Notes: generated from the letters alone by a model not told the origin. Numbered from the stretch's first letter, positions 17,015 to 25,862 are shown. The stretch: DNA of 64,000 nt from Cyclobacteriaceae bacterium (GCA_016787565.1 JAEUUG010000004.1:575827-639826), one strand, 5' to 3'. Made by a program: numbers and translations.

Positions 17015-18139
17015 ATGATAAGCACACAAAAGGGAATGGGAGCTGGGTTGCAAATCAGAAATTCGGGTGATGAAATAACAGCAAAGGTTATTGGGCCTGA
17101 TTATGTTCGGGACAACTTACCTTCTTTTTTTTCCGATGCTATAATCCTGGATTTAGACTTCAATATTACTCTCGTCAGTCAGTCTGTGCTCGACTATCTG
17201 GATTTCAGTCATGATGCCTTAGTTGGAAAATCAATCAATGACCTTAGTGGGGACTTTGATTTTAAGTCGGCATTAATAGCAGGACTTACCCAAGGTTATT
17301 TTGAGAATCTGGAGGGTTATTTTATAACTAAGTGTGGCAGGAAGATCTCTGTTGAGGTCTCAGGCTTTTATCTTGGCTTGATCAGCGACATCAATGGAAG
17401 AGTGATGCTGAAAATAACCAACCGCGATGCCATTGAATTGATTCAACAGCAACTTGAGCAGAAAAAGATTGAGTTGGATAAATTTATTTACCGTACAGCC
17501 CATGATATTCGTGGACCACTTGCAACCATTCTGGGATTGGTCAACCTGTTGAAAATGCGCCAGGACAATACCGAAGTAGATCGATTACTCCAGATGCTTG
17601 ATGCCCATGCACTTAAATTGGATGAACGGTTGTTTCAATTGGTGTACCTCGCGCAGGCGGATGAAGTGGACACCGATCCGGAAAACATCATCCATTTTTC
17701 TGTGCTTGAAACCAACCTCCGAAAGGTGATCGAGCAGAATGCATTTGTTGATTTTTTGGATTTTCACGTTGTTACGCCAAGCGAGCCGTTGGAAGGCGTA
17801 AATGAAAAATTAATCGATGCACTTTTAACCAATGTATTGCGCTATATACTGTCGCTTCCTGCTAATAAGCTGGATAGTCGTTTGTTTTTCAGACTTACGT
17901 CAGAAGAACACCAACTCGTTGTGACCATTGGATGTTATGGATTTGTAGTAGAACAGACTATTCAACACGCTATCCAAAATCAAAACTCGGTTTATACCGA
18001 TACATTAAGCTATCCACGCCTGGTAAATTTTTTCGCAGCCCAGAAAGTAGCCTGGAAATTGAATGGTACGATGCAGCTCCATTTCCTTTCAGAAGACAAG
18101 CAAAAAATAGTGATTACTATTCCTGTAAAGGATCGCTAG
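17015..18139 (+). CDS. PAS domain histidine-kinase-like protein with degenerate ATP-binding domain
   Basis: A 374-residue cytoplasmic protein. A PAS domain covers about 30-135 and a dimerisation/phospho-acceptor helix has His in YRTAHDIRGPLATILGLV near residue 165. The region that should be the kinase ATPase is poorly conserved: an N-box-like LLTNVLRYIL is present, but the DxGxG loop reads TIGCYGF. It may therefore bind partners or dephosphorylate rather than phosphorylate. The -7 element ends at 17010, so the mRNA either begins at the 17015 ATG (leaderless) or translation starts at the ATG at 17036. Confidence 0.75.
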   Translation: MISTQKGMGAGLQIRNSGDEITAKVIGPDYVRDNLPSFFSDAIILDLDFNITLVSQSVLDYLDFSHDALVGKSINDLSGDFDFKSALIAGLTQGYFENLEGYFITKCGRKISVEVSGFYLGLISDINGRVMLKITNRDAIELIQQQLEQKKIELDKFIYRTAHDIRGPLATILGLVNLLKMRQDNTEVDRLLQMLDAHALKLDERLFQLVYLAQADEVDTDPENIIHFSVLETNLRKVIEQNAFVDFLDFHVVTPSEPLEGVNEKLIDALLTNVLRYILSLPANKLDSRLFFRLTSEEHQLVVTIGCYGFVVEQTIQHAIQNQNSVYTDTLSYPRLVNFFAAQKVAWKLNGTMQLHFLSEDKQKIVITIPVKDR

Positions 18140-18164
18140 TTTTACATCTATCTGTCTAAACTTC

Positions 18165-18234
18165 CCATGTACTCACGCAGCAACGCCACCTACTCAATTA
18201 CGGTATTGGTAAATGGGCAAGTACTATACATTTG
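18165..18234 (+). promoter_or_regulatory. Direct-repeat operator and promoter 2 (candidate sRNA)
   Basis: CCATGTACTCA at 18165-18175 and CCACCTACTCA at 18186-18196 are 21 bp apart. TACATTTG at 18227-18234 is an exact TAnnTTTG match starting 31 bp after the second repeat ends. No coding gene starts behind it before a strong terminator at 18291-18325. Confidence 0.65.
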
Positions 18235-18239
18235 CATAC

Positions 18240-18325
18240 CAAACAACACGAATTTTCTGCGCAATAGGGATTGGGTAAATGCAGGAAATGGCCCCGGAGA
18301 TTAGTTTCTTCGGGGCTTTTTTTTT
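18240..18325 (+). ncRNA. Candidate small RNA of about 80 nt
   Basis: Defined by an exact -7 element upstream (18227-18234) and an intrinsic terminator at its end. The terminator is a 10-bp stem GCCCCGGAGA/TCTTCGGGGC with a 6-nt loop and nine T. A second stem-loop, TTTCTGC (18254-18260) with GCAGGAAA (18281-18288), encloses a 20-nt G-rich loop. There is no reading frame of note. It ends before the next promoter, so it is not simply the leader of the outer-membrane protein gene. The start is predicted from the -7 position. I know of no matching RNA family. Confidence 0.5.
18291..18325 (+). terminator. Strong rho-independent terminator
   Basis: A ten-base-pair GC-rich stem with loop TTAGTT is followed by nine consecutive T. 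It ends the candidate sRNA and would also stop read-through from the PAS kinase-like gene. Confidence 0.9.
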
Positions 18326-18341
18326 GAACAATCCACACGCT

Positions 18342-18411
18342 CCACCTAATCAATAAATCACGCCACCTAATCATTTTGGCTATTAAAGCCTCCTGGTGAT
18401 GGTGAGATTTG
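18342..18411 (+). promoter_or_regulatory. Direct-repeat operator and promoter 3 (outer-membrane protein gene)
   Basis: Two identical copies of CCACCTAATCA at 18342-18352 and 18363-18373 are 21 bp apart. GAGATTTG at 18404-18411 (one mismatch to TAnnTTTG) begins 31 bp after the second copy ends. The predicted transcript starts near 18417, which places the true start of the next gene at the ATG at 18438. Confidence 0.65.
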
Positions 18412-18437
18412 AGTCATCAAAAAACTATAACCCCATT

Positions 18438-19214
18438 ATGAAAAAGATTATTGCTCTACTTATTATTCTGGCCGCAGTTCAGCTGTTAAAAGCCCAATCC
18501 GCAAAACCTGAATTGGTAACGGATCGTCCCGATCAAACTGAAGCTCCTGTACTTGTTCCCACGGGTGGCCTGCAGGTTGAAACCGGCTTTGTATATGAAA
18601 AGGATCGTTCTGAAGGTACACAGACAGCTAATATTGCCTACAATACCACGCTTATTAAGTATGGTGTAAATGAATTTGTTGAATTGCGTTTCATCTCTGA
18701 ATACCTTGGTCAGAAAATCAAGTATCCCGAAAATCAAAACACACAGATAAAAGGGATGAGTCCGCTGGCCCTTGGTGTAAAAATTAAACTGGCTGAGGAA
18801 AAGGGTTTCTGGCCGCAGGCCGCCTTTATTGGTCATATTAACCTAAGAAATGGTTCAGAAGAATTCAGACCTTCTTATACTGCTGCCGACTTCCGATTTA
18901 CTTTTGCACACACCCTTTCAGACCGTTTAGCCCTGAGCTATAACCTTGGTGCAGAGTGGGATGGTGAAACACCGGAAGCAGCCTTTTTATATACATTTTC
19001 ATTGGGTTATGTTTTCACAGAAAGGCTTGGTGTATTTGTGGAGACCTATAGCTTCTTCCCTGAAGACAATAAGGCTGATCACCGCTTTGATGCAGGATTA
19101 ACGTACAAATTCACCCCTGTTATTCAGTGGGATATTTCCGGTGGTTTTGGCCTAAGCGAAAATGCTCCTGACTCTTTTATCAGCACAGGTATTTCATTCA
19201 GACTGTTCAAATAG
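18438..19214 (+). CDS. Outer-membrane beta-barrel protein, MetA/transporter-like family
   Basis: A 258-residue exported protein. The signal peptide MKKIIALLIILAAVQLLKAQ fixes the start at 18438, because the upstream ATG at 18396 would lie inside the promoter. The mature N-terminus has PELVTDRPDQTEAP and GGLQVETGF, a signature of the phenol-degradation MetA-like transporter family. Beta-strands continue to a C-terminal GISFRLF tail. Substrate unknown. It is one of four transcription units carrying the repeat-pair promoter, which links it to the signalling island. Confidence 0.8.
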   Translation: MKKIIALLIILAAVQLLKAQSAKPELVTDRPDQTEAPVLVPTGGLQVETGFVYEKDRSEGTQTANIAYNTTLIKYGVNEFVELRFISEYLGQKIKYPENQNTQIKGMSPLALGVKIKLAEEKGFWPQAAFIGHINLRNGSEEFRPSYTAADFRFTFAHTLSDRLALSYNLGAEWDGETPEAAFLYTFSLGYVFTERLGVFVETYSFFPEDNKADHRFDAGLTYKFTPVIQWDISGGFGLSENAPDSFISTGISFRLFK

Positions 19215-19215
19215 T

Positions 19216-19285
19216 CCACTGGCTCAATGAATCACCCCGGATACTCATTTGTCCTGTGGAGGCACAAGCCCTTAACCTAATTTTA
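19216..19285 (+). promoter_or_regulatory. Direct-repeat operator and promoter 4 (chemotaxis operon)
   Basis: CCACTGGCTCA at 19216-19226 and CCGGATACTCA at 19237-19247 are 21 bp apart. TAATTTTA at 19278-19285 (last base differs from TAnnTTTG) begins 31 bp after the second repeat. The repeats are the most divergent of the four pairs, but the spacing is kept exactly. The predicted mRNA starts near 19291, just before the cheY ATG at 19304. Confidence 0.55.
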
Positions 19286-19303
19286 ATAAAAATAAAATCC
19301 CCC

Positions 19304-19681
19304 ATGAAAAAGTCAATATTAGTAGTCGATGATTTTGCCAGCATTCGCGACTTCGTTTGCGAGACGCTTCAACGCAAAGGATATGAAACCTTTGGAGCAG
19401 CCAATGGCAACGAGGCTTTTAAGTTGTTAACGGAGAAGTCGGATTCTGTAAACCTGGTTTTGACTGACTATAATATGCCGGATTGTACCGGTTTCGAACT
19501 GCTTAAGAAAATCAAGGAGAGTCCTTCAGTTTCCAAAGTGCCGGTTATTTTTCTGACAACAGAATCAAATCCGGACAAAATGCGAAGTGCAAAGGAAGCA
19601 GGCCTTGCTGCCTGGATTAAAAAGCCGTACCGCTCGGAAACATTCTTTGCGCAGATCGAAAACGCCATCAGCAATGGATAG
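19304..19681 (+). CDS. cheY: CheY-like single-domain response regulator
   Basis: A 125-residue receiver domain with no output domain. It starts MKKSILVVDDFASIRDFV at 19304, since the reading frame before this lies in the promoter region. The phospho-acceptor Asp is in LVLTDYNMPDCTGFELL, with the Thr in VIFLTTES and the Lys in AWIKKPY. It is the likely phosphorylation target of CheA. Its end overlaps the cheA start by 8 bp. Confidence 0.9.
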   Translation: MKKSILVVDDFASIRDFVCETLQRKGYETFGAANGNEAFKLLTEKSDSVNLVLTDYNMPDCTGFELLKKIKESPSVSKVPVIFLTTESNPDKMRSAKEAGLAAWIKKPYRSETFFAQIENAISNG

Positions 19682-21689
19682 CAATCAAAAGCGATTTGTG
19701 GAAGATGCCCTGGATCTGCTCAATGAGTTAGATGAAGGTCTTCTGCAACTCGAAGCTAACCCACATGCCAGTGCGCCTCTTGAGCAGGTATTTCGCACCA
19801 TGCACACCATTAAAGGAGGAGCCAATATGTTTGGCTTCGAAAAAATTGGTGAGTTGGCCCATCAGTTGGAGACGCTCTATGATCTGGTGCGCCAGGGCAA
19901 GATGCAGGTAAGCGATGGTCTGATCAGCATCACGCTGCATGCGTTTGATAAAGTGCGTGATCTTTTCAAAGAAAAAGATGCTGCTAAAATCAATAATGCT
20001 GAGGCACTGAGTGATCATTTGAAATCAGCTATTGAATTTTTGAAGGCTGCAGAAAGTGAAATGGTTTCAACCGGCAAAACTTCATCTGCAGCTTCAGCCG
20101 TGAATAAGGATGAACTGGCAACCTTCTTTATCCGGGTTTCCCCAACCATCAGTTTAACAGTTGATGGCAATCATCCGCTGGTTTTTATTGTACTTGATCT
20201 TGAAGCACTGGGAACAGCCAGAACATTTTGTTATAAAAATGAAAAAGGTGATGTGGCGCACTGGGATATTTTTCTGTCCACAACAACATCACAAGCCGAG
20301 ATTGAAAGCTATTTTCTTTTTGTCGAAAATGAATGCCAGGTAAATTACACCAAATTGTTTGCGTGCGATTTATTTGGTTCTGATGAATTTAAAGAATACC
20401 TCGATCAATTCAATGCAGTACCCGTTGATGTAAAAGCACTGTCAGCTTTTGTGGAAACACTATCGGCAAAATGCAAAGAAACACACGGTAGTGAAGCGGA
20501 AGATGAGGTCATTACATCATCCCGCAAGAAAGCACATCACGATACATACATTAAAGTCAGTAAGCGCAAGATTGATGACTTGTTGAACTGGATCAGTGAA
20601 TTGATTATTCTTCAGGCTCAGTTGACGAACGCCACATCAGGTTTAAATTCTCCTGCCATCAATGAAGTTACAGAACAACTGGAACTGATTACGAATCGTT
20701 TGCGCGATACGTCACTTGAAATCGGACTGGTACCCATTGAGACATTGGTTACAAAGTTTAAGCGACTGGTGCGTGACCTTTCCAAGACGCTGAATAAAAA
20801 AGTAAACTTCTTATCCGAAGGTGCCGAAACCGAAATGGATAAAGACGTGATTGAACTGATGGCTGATCCGATGATTCACATCATTCGTAATGCCATTGAC
20901 CACGGTATTGAAACACCAGCCGAGCGAAAGGCTGCGGGTAAATCAGAACACGGCACGGTAAAATTAAAAGCTTTTAATACCAGCTCCTATGTTAATATTA
21001 TCATCAGCGATGATGGTAAAGGTATTCACCAGGAAAGGGTGTTACAAAAAGCTATTGAAAAAGGATTGGTGGCTGCAGATGCATCGCTGACAGAAGAGGA
21101 AGTTCTCAACCTGATTTTTCATCCCGGCTTATCCACCGCTTCGCAGCTCTCCGATGTTTCCGGAAGAGGTGTAGGCATGGATGTTGTGAAACAAAAAATT
21201 AATGATTTACGCGGTCATGTTTCCATTAAGAGCACGTCCGATAAAGGAACTTCTATTTCAATTAAACTACCGCTTTCACGCTCCATCATTGAAGGTCTCC
21301 TTGTAAGGGTAGAAGATACGCGCTATGTCGTTCCCCTGAACGTGATCGACCGGATTGATCGCATACCGTATACCCTACTGAACCGTGAAAATCAGGTTAA
21401 CAAAACGGTAGTTGTCAATGAAGAAACACTTTCGGTTTTTTCTTTGCGCCAGAAATTTCATAACGAAGCAATTGTGCCGAAAACGGCTGATATTATTTCG
21501 GTAACCGTTCATGGTATTCGCAAAGGTATTGCGGTAGACCGCATTGAAGGTAAAATGCAAACGGTGATGAAGCCATTAGGTGAAGCTTACCATCAGCAGG
21601 ACTTTATTGCCGGCAGTACCATTCTGGGTGATGGAAGCCTGGCCCTGGTGCTGGATCCTTCACGGTTGTTTCAACTATCTGATAACTAA
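19674..21689 (+). CDS. cheA: Chemotaxis histidine kinase CheA
   Basis: A 671-residue kinase of the chemosensory array. It starts MDSNQKRFVEDALDLLNELD at 19674; the longer frame would overlap cheY. The P1 Hpt domain has the phosphorylated His in FRTMHTIKGGANMFGF near residue 45. A variable region (about 130-290) is followed by the dimerisation domain (KVSKRKIDDLLNWISELI). The ATPase domain has HIIRNAIDHGIETPAERK and DDGKGI, with a GRGVGMDVV loop. The C-terminal domain is CheW-like. All key residues are present. Confidence 0.96.
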   Translation: MDSNQKRFVEDALDLLNELDEGLLQLEANPHASAPLEQVFRTMHTIKGGANMFGFEKIGELAHQLETLYDLVRQGKMQVSDGLISITLHAFDKVRDLFKEKDAAKINNAEALSDHLKSAIEFLKAAESEMVSTGKTSSAASAVNKDELATFFIRVSPTISLTVDGNHPLVFIVLDLEALGTARTFCYKNEKGDVAHWDIFLSTTTSQAEIESYFLFVENECQVNYTKLFACDLFGSDEFKEYLDQFNAVPVDVKALSAFVETLSAKCKETHGSEAEDEVITSSRKKAHHDTYIKVSKRKIDDLLNWISELIILQAQLTNATSGLNSPAINEVTEQLELITNRLRDTSLEIGLVPIETLVTKFKRLVRDLSKTLNKKVNFLSEGAETEMDKDVIELMADPMIHIIRNAIDHGIETPAERKAAGKSEHGTVKLKAFNTSSYVNIIISDDGKGIHQERVLQKAIEKGLVAADASLTEEEVLNLIFHPGLSTASQLSDVSGRGVGMDVVKQKINDLRGHVSIKSTSDKGTSISIKLPLSRSIIEGLLVRVEDTRYVVPLNVIDRIDRIPYTLLNRENQVNKTVVVNEETLSVFSLRQKFHNEAIVPKTADIISVTVHGIRKGIAVDRIEGKMQTVMKPLGEAYHQQDFIAGSTILGDGSLALVLDPSRLFQLSDN

Positions 21690-21701
21690 AAAATTCCCCC
21701 A

Positions 21702-22178
21702 ATGAAAAATCAATCACACGCATACTTAACCTTCGCTCTGGGTGATGAGAAGTTTGCCATCAACGTTGATCATGTACAAGAAGTTGTAGAGTTTGATCAA
21801 CTCACCAAGGTGCCAAATGCTCCCAGCTATATGCTGGGCATTATCAACCTTCGTGGCCAGGTATTGCCTTTATTAGATACCAAGCTGAAGCTGGGATTAC
21901 CCGCCAGTGAGCGCACCTCCAGAAGCCGCATTATGGTATTGGATATTGCCGGTACGGACGATAAAACCATTCAATTGGGCGCGATGGTGGATGTAGCACG
22001 TGAAGTGGTAGAGATTGCAGACGCACAAATTCAACCCGCACCTGAACTGGATGGCTTGCAATCCACTGCACCGATCACCGGAATTGTTAACACGCATGGG
22101 GATATCACCATGATTATGGACATCTCAAAAGTTTTCTCCGTACAGGATATTGTAGAATTAAACAGACCTATTAACTAA
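21702..22178 (+). CDS. cheW: Chemotaxis coupling protein CheW
   Basis: A 158-residue adaptor that links CheA to receptors. It shows the usual pattern: YLTFALGDEKFAINVDHVQE, VPNAPSYMLGIINLRGQVLP and a C-terminal GIVNTHGDITMIMDISKVF. It lies 12 bp after cheA and 19 bp before the receptor gene. Confidence 0.95.
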   Translation: MKNQSHAYLTFALGDEKFAINVDHVQEVVEFDQLTKVPNAPSYMLGIINLRGQVLPLLDTKLKLGLPASERTSRSRIMVLDIAGTDDKTIQLGAMVDVAREVVEIADAQIQPAPELDGLQSTAPITGIVNTHGDITMIMDISKVFSVQDIVELNRPIN

Positions 22179-22197
22179 AAAATAAACCCCCATTAAT

Positions 22198-24354
22198 ATG
22201 CTTACGAATATGACTATCCGAAAAAAACTGATCATGGCATTCTCTGTGCTGGTGGCACTGATGATCGTGATCTTTGCGATTGCCTTTTTCCGGTTCCGTG
22301 AAATGAATGCGCGGATGAACGAAATCACCGACATCACTGCCCATAAAGTGTTGTTGATCGGTCAGATCAAACATGATATTACCGCCATCTCACGCGACCA
22401 GAAAAATATGATTGCTACAGTGGATGATCAAAAAATGATTGAAATCGGTCGCCTGATTGATAAGGAAATAAAAGCCATCAACGAAAATATGGCTAAGCTT
22501 GAAAGCCTGAGTGATGGTGAAACGTTGTCGTTGGTAAAGACCTTGAAGGACATTCTGGAGGAATATTTTATCGTTCAACAAAATATCCAGCGCATTGCTA
22601 CACTGAATACAGAAATTAAGGCTGAAGAAATTGCTGACAATCAATCCCGCCAGGCATTCCAGAAGGCGATGAATACCTTGAATACATTGGGTGCTGAAGT
22701 GGGCTCAAAAGAAAATGTTAAAGCAATATTGGAACTGAAGCAAGCTGTGTCGGAAATAAATTCTATCGAGCGTGATCTGATCATTGCAAAATCTGAGGAT
22801 GACCTGAACAAGCATTTGGGCCAGGCACAGGACGCGGAGAAAATCATCGAGGAAGTTTCAGAGAAGTTGGAGAAGCTTTCAGGAAATGCAAAATCGTTGT
22901 TCGATCGCTTCCAGGCTCAGTATTCAACGTATTACACCTTTCATTTGCAAGTTAGAGATCTGGCCATGACCAACTCTGGTGGTAGGGCAGAAGAAATTTC
23001 AGTCACCCAGGGTGAAAAAATTGACGATCAGGCTGATGAAGTGATTGGTAGAATCTATGATATCATCAATGCGCAGTTGGAAAAAGATCAGGTGGACACG
23101 GATGAAATGTACAGCAGTGTGGTATTGACCATGATCATCGTTATTCTGTTGGCCATCGTTATTGGTGTAGTGGTAGCCGGTTGGTTGTTGAAAGATGTGA
23201 TGGGTTCATTGCGAATTGCCACCGGTGCCATTAAACGTGTAGCGGCTGGTGATTTTTCAGCCGATGTCAATACTGAAAAAAGTGATGAGATCGGGGTGAT
23301 GTTGCGCGAACTCCAGTTTATGATTGAAAAACTGAGAAGCAGTGTAGATGTAGCGAAACTGGTTTCGAAGGGTGATTTAACAATGGACTTTGCGACCATG
23401 AAGAATAAAGGTGGTGACCTGGATCAGGCACTGGAAGAAATGGTCAATAACCTCCGTGAAATTGCTTCAACCATTTATAATGGTGCTGAGAATGTAACAT
23501 CGGCTTCTCAACAGGTTGCTGCCGCATCCCAACAGATGTCGCAAGGTGCACAAGAGCAAGCCAGTGCTTCCGAGGAAGTATCCTCTTCGATGGAGCAAAT
23601 GGTGGCAAACATTCAACAGAATACAGACAACTCTCGCGAGACAGAGAAAATTGCCAATAAGGCTGCCAAAGATATTCAAGTGAGCAGCTCAGCAGTATCC
23701 GAAACAGTAGAGGCCATCAAGACCATTGCCGAGCGCATAGCTATCATTGAAGAGATTGCTTCTAAAACAGATTTACTCGCCTTGAATGCTGCTGTTGAAG
23801 CAGCCCGTGCCGGTGAGCATGGAAAAGGTTTTGCAGTTGTTGCGGCAGAAGTGCGCAAGCTGGCTGAGAGAAGTCAGAAGGCTGCTGCTGAGATCACTGA
23901 AATTTCGGGCAAGACGGTGAAGTCTGCCGAAGAATCGAAACAGTTATTAGTTAACACGCTGCCCGATATCAATAAGACTGCTGAATTAGTGCAGGAGATT
24001 GCTGCAGCCAGCATAGAACAAAACACCGGAGCCGATCAGGTAAACGGAGCCATCCAACAGCTATCGCAAGTAACACAAGGGAACGCCTCAGCGGCTGAAC
24101 AAATGTCATCCAATGCCGAAGAGTTGAGCAGCCAGGCCGAAGAGTTAAAATCGGCAGTCAGCTACTTCAAACTGGACAACCGTACACGTGTGGTGCGGAA
24201 AGCTGCAACAAAGCATAAAACGATTACACATCGTGTGGCACCAAAAGTTGAACTCGCTCATGTGTATGAAAACGGAAACGGACATGGTCCATCAAATGGT
24301 TTTGATTTGAAACTCGGTGATGGTCCTGCAGATAGCGATTTCACTGAATTCTAA
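22198..24354 (+). CDS. Methyl-accepting chemotaxis protein with C-terminal tethering pentapeptide
   Basis: A 718-residue transmembrane receptor. The first helix lies at about 12-34 and a periplasmic helical ligand domain at about 35-305. The second helix ([20 protein letters not shown]) is followed by HAMP and a second HAMP-like segment. The cytoplasmic coiled coil has the signalling tip [20 protein letters not shown] near residue 520. After a flexible linker the protein ends DSDFTEF. The last five residues, DFTEF, fit the x-aromatic-x-x-Phe pentapeptide that recruits CheR and CheB in other bacteria. It is the only receptor in the window and the ligand is unknown. Confidence 0.93.
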   Translation: MLTNMTIRKKLIMAFSVLVALMIVIFAIAFFRFREMNARMNEITDITAHKVLLIGQIKHDITAISRDQKNMIATVDDQKMIEIGRLIDKEIKAINENMAKLESLSDGETLSLVKTLKDILEEYFIVQQNIQRIATLNTEIKAEEIADNQSRQAFQKAMNTLNTLGAEVGSKENVKAILELKQAVSEINSIERDLIIAKSEDDLNKHLGQAQDAEKIIEEVSEKLEKLSGNAKSLFDRFQAQYSTYYTFHLQVRDLAMTNSGGRAEEISVTQGEKIDDQADEVIGRIYDIINAQLEKDQVDTDEMYSSVVLTMIIVILLAIVIGVVVAGWLLKDVMGSLRIATGAIKRVAAGDFSADVNTEKSDEIGVMLRELQFMIEKLRSSVDVAKLVSKGDLTMDFATMKNKGGDLDQALEEMVNNLREIASTIYNGAENVTSASQQVAAASQQMSQGAQEQASASEEVSSSMEQMVANIQQNTDNSRETEKIANKAAKDIQVSSSAVSETVEAIKTIAERIAIIEEIASKTDLLALNAAVEAARAGEHGKGFAVVAAEVRKLAERSQKAAAEITEISGKTVKSAEESKQLLVNTLPDINKTAELVQEIAAASIEQNTGADQVNGAIQQLSQVTQGNASAAEQMSSNAEELSSQAEELKSAVSYFKLDNRTRVVRKAATKHKTITHRVAPKVELAHVYENGNGHGPSNGFDLKLGDGPADSDFTEF

Positions 24355-24507
24355 AATTAAATCAACCTTAAACCTCCTCCATGCATGGTTATGGAGGGGG
24401 TTAAGTGTTCCGCGGGCACGGATTTATTAGAAGCCCGGCCTGCGGGCACTTACTTTATTCATGATGTAACGAACGCGATACGTCAAAAAAAACCAAATCT
24501 ACTTCTT
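24355..24507 (+). promoter_or_regulatory. Structured spacer between mcp and cheR: two strong overlapping hairpins
   Basis: Hairpin 1 (24367-24405) is a 15-bp stem, CTTAA and CCTCCTCCAT against ATGGAGGGGGTTAAG, with one bulge, one G-U pair and an 8-nt loop. Hairpin 2 (24403-24451) pairs AAGTGTTCCGCGGGC with GCCTGCGGGCACTT. Both claim 24403-24405, so they compete at their base. Neither has a U-tract. They could stabilise the upstream mRNA or separate expression of mcp and cheR. Confidence 0.6.
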
Positions 24508-25359
24508 ATGGATACCCCCAACATAAGCAGTTTTATGAGTATGGATGCTGAAAGTTTTGAACGGCTTAGCTCGTATGTAACACGCGAGTATGGTATCAAA
24601 CTTCCGCTGGCAAAAAAATCCATGCTGGAAAGCCGCCTGAATAAGAAAGTCAAAACTCTCGGACTCTCATCCTACAAAGAATTCCTGGATTTCATTTTCA
24701 GTGATGAAGGAAAGAAGGGTGAACTCTTCCATGTGATTGATCTGATCACGACCAACAAAACAGATTTTTTTCGCGAAGCAGCACATTTCCATTTTCTCAC
24801 ACAGGAATATCTTCCTTCCTACCAGCAGGAGTTTAATCGCAACAATTTCAAAGTATGGTCAGCCGGTTGTTCTACAGGTGAAGAGCCGTACACACTTGTT
24901 ATGTCGCTGGAGGAATATAAGAAACGCCATCCGGAGGTTAGTTATAGTTTACTAGCCAGCGATGTTTCTCTTCGCGTAATTCAAACAGCTTATCAAGGTA
25001 TTTATGACATTGAACGCATTGAACCCGTACCACTGGAATTGAAGCGCAATTATTTTCTGCGCAGTAAAAAAAATCCAAATGTGGTTCGCGTAAAGCCGCA
25101 ATTTCGTAACAAGCTCCAATTCAAAAGAATCAATTTCATGGATCAGCATTTTGGTTTAATGAAGGCTGATTATGATTTTATTTTTTGCCGTAATGTGTTG
25201 ATCTATTTTGATAAGCCAACGCAAGAGCGTGTAATAGTGAAATTTTGTAGTCACTTGAAACCAGGAGGATTATTGTTTTTGGGTCACAGTGAATCCATCA
25301 TGGGCATGAATGTTCCGCTCAAACAAGTGCGCCCGACTGTTTACCGGTATGCGGGATGA
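24508..25359 (+). CDS. cheR: Chemoreceptor methyltransferase CheR
   Basis: SAM-dependent methylation of receptor glutamates. About 283 residues from the start chosen at 24508 (MDTPNISSFMSM); earlier ATGs fall in the structured spacer. It has the N-terminal helical domain with the YGIKLPLAKKSMLESRL region and the SAM site KVWSAGCSTGEEPYTL. It also has TNKTDFFRE and a DFIFCRNVLIYF motif. The beta-subdomain that binds tethering pentapeptides is expected between about 200 and 245. The stop overlaps the cheD start. Confidence 0.94.
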   Translation: MDTPNISSFMSMDAESFERLSSYVTREYGIKLPLAKKSMLESRLNKKVKTLGLSSYKEFLDFIFSDEGKKGELFHVIDLITTNKTDFFREAAHFHFLTQEYLPSYQQEFNRNNFKVWSAGCSTGEEPYTLVMSLEEYKKRHPEVSYSLLASDVSLRVIQTAYQGIYDIERIEPVPLELKRNYFLRSKKNPNVVRVKPQFRNKLQFKRINFMDQHFGLMKADYDFIFCRNVLIYFDKPTQERVIVKFCSHLKPGGLLFLGHSESIMGMNVPLKQVRPTVYRYAG

Positions 25360-25862
25360 TGGACGTAAAGAAACATATTGTTTTTCCGGGTCAGTTTATT
25401 ATTACCTCGGTACCAACGTTAATCTCAACCGTGTTGGGTTCATGTGTTTCAGTATGTTTGTGGGATAAGGAAACTAAAATCGGGGCCATGAATCATTACC
25501 TTTTACCGGGTACTGAACATGATGATGCAGGCAATGCCAACCGCGGATTAAGTTCAACACGTATGTTGATTCGCGCCATGATTAACCGGCAGGTTCGGTT
25601 GGAAAATCTCGAAGCTAAGATTTTTGGTGGATGCAATTCCATGTACCTCAACAACGATTGTTTTAAGGTAGGTGAACGCAATATTGAAATGGCATTGGAG
25701 GTTTTGCAATCCTATCGTATTCGTGTGAGTGCCCATCATGTGGGTGGAAGTCAAGGAAGAAAAATAGTTTTTAATACCGCTACCGGAAAAGTGCGGATGC
25801 GTCTTTTGGTTAAAACAGCAACCGAGGTCAATGAAGAAATTAATAAAGGTTTTAGTTATTGA
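25356..25862 (+). CDS. cheD: Chemoreceptor glutamine deamidase CheD
   Basis: Deamidates receptor glutamines to glutamates. The 168-residue protein has the catalytic Cys in STVLGSCVSVCLWD and the His in GAMNHYLLPG, plus the conserved HHVGGSQGRKIVFNTATG. The start is at 25356 or at the next ATG at 25359. It overlaps cheR by 4 bp and cheB by 32 bp, so all three are likely coupled in translation. Confidence 0.93.
   Translation: MMDVKKHIVFPGQFIITSVPTLISTVLGSCVSVCLWDKETKIGAMNHYLLPGTEHDDAGNANRGLSSTRMLIRAMINRQVRLENLEAKIFGGCNSMYLNNDCFKVGERNIEMALEVLQSYRIRVSAHHVGGSQGRKIVFNTATGKVRMRLLVKTATEVNEEINKGFSY

Noticed and set aside
18396..18437. Upstream start for the outer-membrane protein gene
   Set aside because: It lies within the predicted promoter, and the signal peptide begins cleanly at 18438.
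24385..24507. Upstream start for cheR giving 41 more residues
   Set aside because: The added segment lies in two strong hairpins and has no CheR-like content; the ATG at 24508 fits the family better.
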